A program made the translations under genes and the position numbers. The notes under the pieces were generated by a model. The model worked only from the letters and a program-made list of their open reading frames with translations. It was not told where the DNA came from and ran no database searches. This document shows, piece after piece, positions 51,295 to 52,828 of a DNA stretch of 52,828 nucleotides. The stretch is from an uncultured Neglectibacter sp. (GTDB lineage: Bacteria; Bacillota; Clostridia; Oscillospirales; Acutalibacteraceae). The DNA lies in contig CAMNSA010000016.1 in assembly GCA_946554335.1 (NCBI GenBank), positions 1 to 52,828 of the forward strand, in the 5' to 3' direction. Numbering within the stretch: the stretch's first letter is position 1; each line of letters begins with the position of its first letter.

Positions 51295-52026
51295 ATGGAA
51301 GATTTGAAAAATCCGGATCCCTTAACAGCGCTTGTTAGCTTCTTAGAAGATAGAACAGATTCCAAGGGGATCGTGAGTACTTTGCAGAAAATAGAAGCAA
51401 AGCTGATCAACGAATTTGTGCTCCAGGTGGGGGCTGTCGCCATCGAACCATTGCTTGTTGAAGCATATTATTATAATTGTGATAAGGCGCACGCATTTTT
51501 AGATGAGAACTGTCACAGGCATCCGGAACAAAAGGGTCTGGAACACTTTAAAAGGCTGTACTTTCACAAAAAGGGTTATGGCGGCGTTGACTTGTGTCTG
51601 TCAAGAGGAGAGTATTATCTCTCCTTTCTGCTCAAATGCTGCCGTACAGCAGATCAGGCAATTTGCCGGCAGACCGCCCTCCGGGATCTGCTGTTCCGTC
51701 AAACGGGCGAAGTGCGCCTGATCCCAAAAGCTTGTGAAGATCGCGGTCAAATCGTTTATCTTCCGCGCAAGGGGCTCAAAAAAGAGACCTATCAACCGGC
51801 GCCGTTGGCGGCGCTTTCCATACAGGCAATCGTTCACGGGCCTGTAGCGCTGTCCCTTGCAAAAGGCAAGCAATGGACGCTTGCGAAATACGCTATAGAA
51901 AACGGAAAGAAAGATAGGGAATCAGCAAGCGCTTTTCTGAAAGAGCGCGGACTCTATAACTCCAAATTGGAAAACAGGTATTTTGAAGAAGCTTTCAGGT
52001 CTCGGTCTCCAGGCCATACAGGCTGA
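51295..52026 (+). CDS. Unrecognised protein, probably with an altered C-terminus
   Basis: A 243-residue protein of no family I can name with confidence. The middle shows ILMS-rich helices, then LLVEAYYYNCDKAHAFLDEN and YFHKKGYGGVDLCLSRGEYY. The E-A-Y...D-x-A-H arrangement and the later beta-rich part faintly recall the methylpurine-DNA-glycosylase fold, which I mention as a resemblance only. It is more AT-rich than its neighbours. The last 11 codons and the stop lie inside a reverse-strand prophage tail-gene fragment, so the native end has probably been lost or replaced. The binding site before the ATG is weak. Confidence 0.6.
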   Translation: MEDLKNPDPLTALVSFLEDRTDSKGIVSTLQKIEAKLINEFVLQVGAVAIEPLLVEAYYYNCDKAHAFLDENCHRHPEQKGLEHFKRLYFHKKGYGGVDLCLSRGEYYLSFLLKCCRTADQAICRQTALRDLLFRQTGEVRLIPKACEDRGQIVYLPRKGLKKETYQPAPLAALSIQAIVHGPVALSLAKGKQWTLAKYAIENGKKDRESASAFLKERGLYNSKLENRYFEEAFRSRSPGHTG

Positions 52027-52371
52027 GGTAATCCGATTTGAAACCGTAATCATCTTCGCTGACCAGCATTTCTTTCCTGTTCTTGTCCAAATATCGGTCG
52101 TCTGTACGGTTCCTTTGAAGTACGCATCGCCGCTTTCTATGCTCACATAGAAGGCGGCATTGCTTTTGTTAAAGGTAAACCCGCCGGTTTTCTCATCTTT
52201 GGTATAAACAGGTTCGTTGTCAATGGCAATGCCGATATCTGGATTCATGGCAATTTGCTGCCCGTGAGAGAAAATCTTGAACTCCGCGTCGTGAAGCTTT
52301 GCCCCGGTTTCGTCCACCTGGAATACCGCTGCTTCGCCATCGGCTGATTTCCCTTTCACCAACAGTGACAC
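51995..52371 (-). pseudogene. Fragment of a phage tail / minor structural protein, frameshifted
   Basis: The minus-strand frame from 52371 reads like the C-terminal third of a siphovirus tail protein: VKGKSADGEAAVFQVDETG, LHDAEFKIFSHGQQIAMNPD, FTFNKSNAAFYVSIESGDA and YFKGTVQTTDI. After that the original sense continues in another frame (DKNRKEMLVSEDDYGF, KSDYLSLYGLETET, stop TGA at 51995), so one base has been lost or two gained near 52080. A stop codon directly precedes the first readable codon, and the N-terminal part is missing. No other phage genes are seen. It overlaps the end of the plus-strand gene at 51295. Confidence 0.75.
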
Positions 52372-52828
52372 TTATGAGGATGATCCCCAAGTTATAAACC
52401 GGCTCTTCTATTTTGTACCTGACCTTTCTGGTACAACGCCGCGCTGCTTTTTCTTCTTTGAGGAAAATGTATTCTCTAAGGACGAGCTTGGCGATCTAAT
52501 TCCCCAGAAGTCCTCTTTCCACACTTTTGATTCCTGATATTTTATCTTCTTGGGCAGTTCCCTTTGGACGACCACCCTTCCCTTCTGCACTCTTTTTACC
52601 ACGGCTCTCTCACAGCGCGCCACAGTTCTGCCTCTGTACACCTGCGGCTCTTGCCCTGGTATTTACAGGCAGAACAAATAAGCGTCCGCCCCCAGATGAA
52701 ATTGAGCGGGATATAAATTCACTTTCCTGCAAAAAACACTCCTTTTCGGCATAGTCATGACCACCCCTAAGAGTGAAAAAGTCAATAGATAGTAGACAGA
52801 AAAAGCCACAAAATCTTATCCAAAGCTC
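52372..52828. other. Right-end stretch without a supported gene
   Basis: About 457 bases to the window edge. A plus-strand frame ending at 52537 (TGA) reads with some protein-like character (DDPQVINRLFYFVPDLSG, FFFFEENVFSKDELGDLIPQ), and a basic minus-strand frame lies opposite it. Neither has a start, a binding site or a recognised family. The stretch is probably more decayed mobile DNA continuing from the prophage fragment. Confidence 0.5.

Noticed and set aside
52408-52641. A basic 77-codon minus-strand frame at the right end
   Set aside because: It has no binding site or recognised family, and an equally open frame lies on the other strand, so neither can be supported.

Overview
The window looks like a chromosomal stretch from a moderately GC-rich Clostridia bacterium, probably a gut member of the Oscillospiraceae/Lachnospiraceae type; this is an inference and the species is not identified. 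Support comes from strong AGGAGG-type ribosome binding sites, sigma-A promoters, an NfnAB transhydrogenase, a FeoA-FeoA-FeoB iron locus with a small FeoB-associated Cys-rich protein, a lipoteichoic-acid-synthase-like sulfatase-fold protein, TspO, and intergenic palindromic repeats of a kind common in gut Clostridia. There is no rRNA operon or CRISPR array. One tRNA (Leu, UAA) is present.

Layout. 1-4900: glmS (cut by the left edge), purA, purB and purC on the minus strand; the 5' end of purA is duplicated around a repeat module. 5144-6621: NADP-type glutamate dehydrogenase. 6847-11867: a three-gene phosphorelay / cyclic-di-GMP operon (hybrid histidine kinase, REC-HD-GYP-GGDEF protein, Hpt protein). 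12367-13830: a secreted or anchored protein of unknown function. 14178-17227: NfnA, NfnB and an HD-domain phosphohydrolase. 17302-20054: Nudix hydrolase, aldose 1-epimerase and ROK glucokinase. 20220: tRNA-Leu followed by a LysR gene remnant. 20621-21841: an alpha/alpha-toroid protein and a TfoX-N protein. 21934-25148: a D-amino-acid module (D-threonine aldolase/D-serine dehydratase-like enzyme, N-acyl-D-amino-acid deacylase and RidA, the last two fused in frame across an A8 tract). 25322-26530: M29 aminopeptidase. 26542-29597: XRE regulator divergent from a three-gene ABC-2 exporter. 29670-34917: radical SAM protein, TetR regulator and a 1006-residue MacB-like ABC ATPase-permease.

35158-41557 is a carbohydrate locus: fucI, a GH172 (DUF2961) enzyme and a GH116 (DUF608) enzyme in one operon, with a divergent AraC activator. 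Because GH172 and GH116 include exo-D-arabinofuranosidases and FucI also isomerises D-arabinose, I propose a D-arabinofuranoside (D-arabinan) utilisation locus; this is the strongest candidate for an undescribed system here. 41589-45925: LTA-synthase-like protein, TspO, a second and longer PurC, and an HTH-methyltransferase fusion. 46465-49928: a DtxR-family regulator divergent from feoA, feoA, feoB and a Cys-rich peptide, with three sites matching TTAG-N6-CTAA. 50152-51183: aldo/keto reductase. The right end holds an unrecognised gene whose 3' end runs into a decayed prophage tail-protein fragment.

Three intergenic places (2224-2600, 6633-6756, 46175-46464) share recombined modules of a dispersed palindromic repeat. 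All coordinates and motifs were read by eye from the sequence; family assignments rest on recognised motifs and not on database searches.
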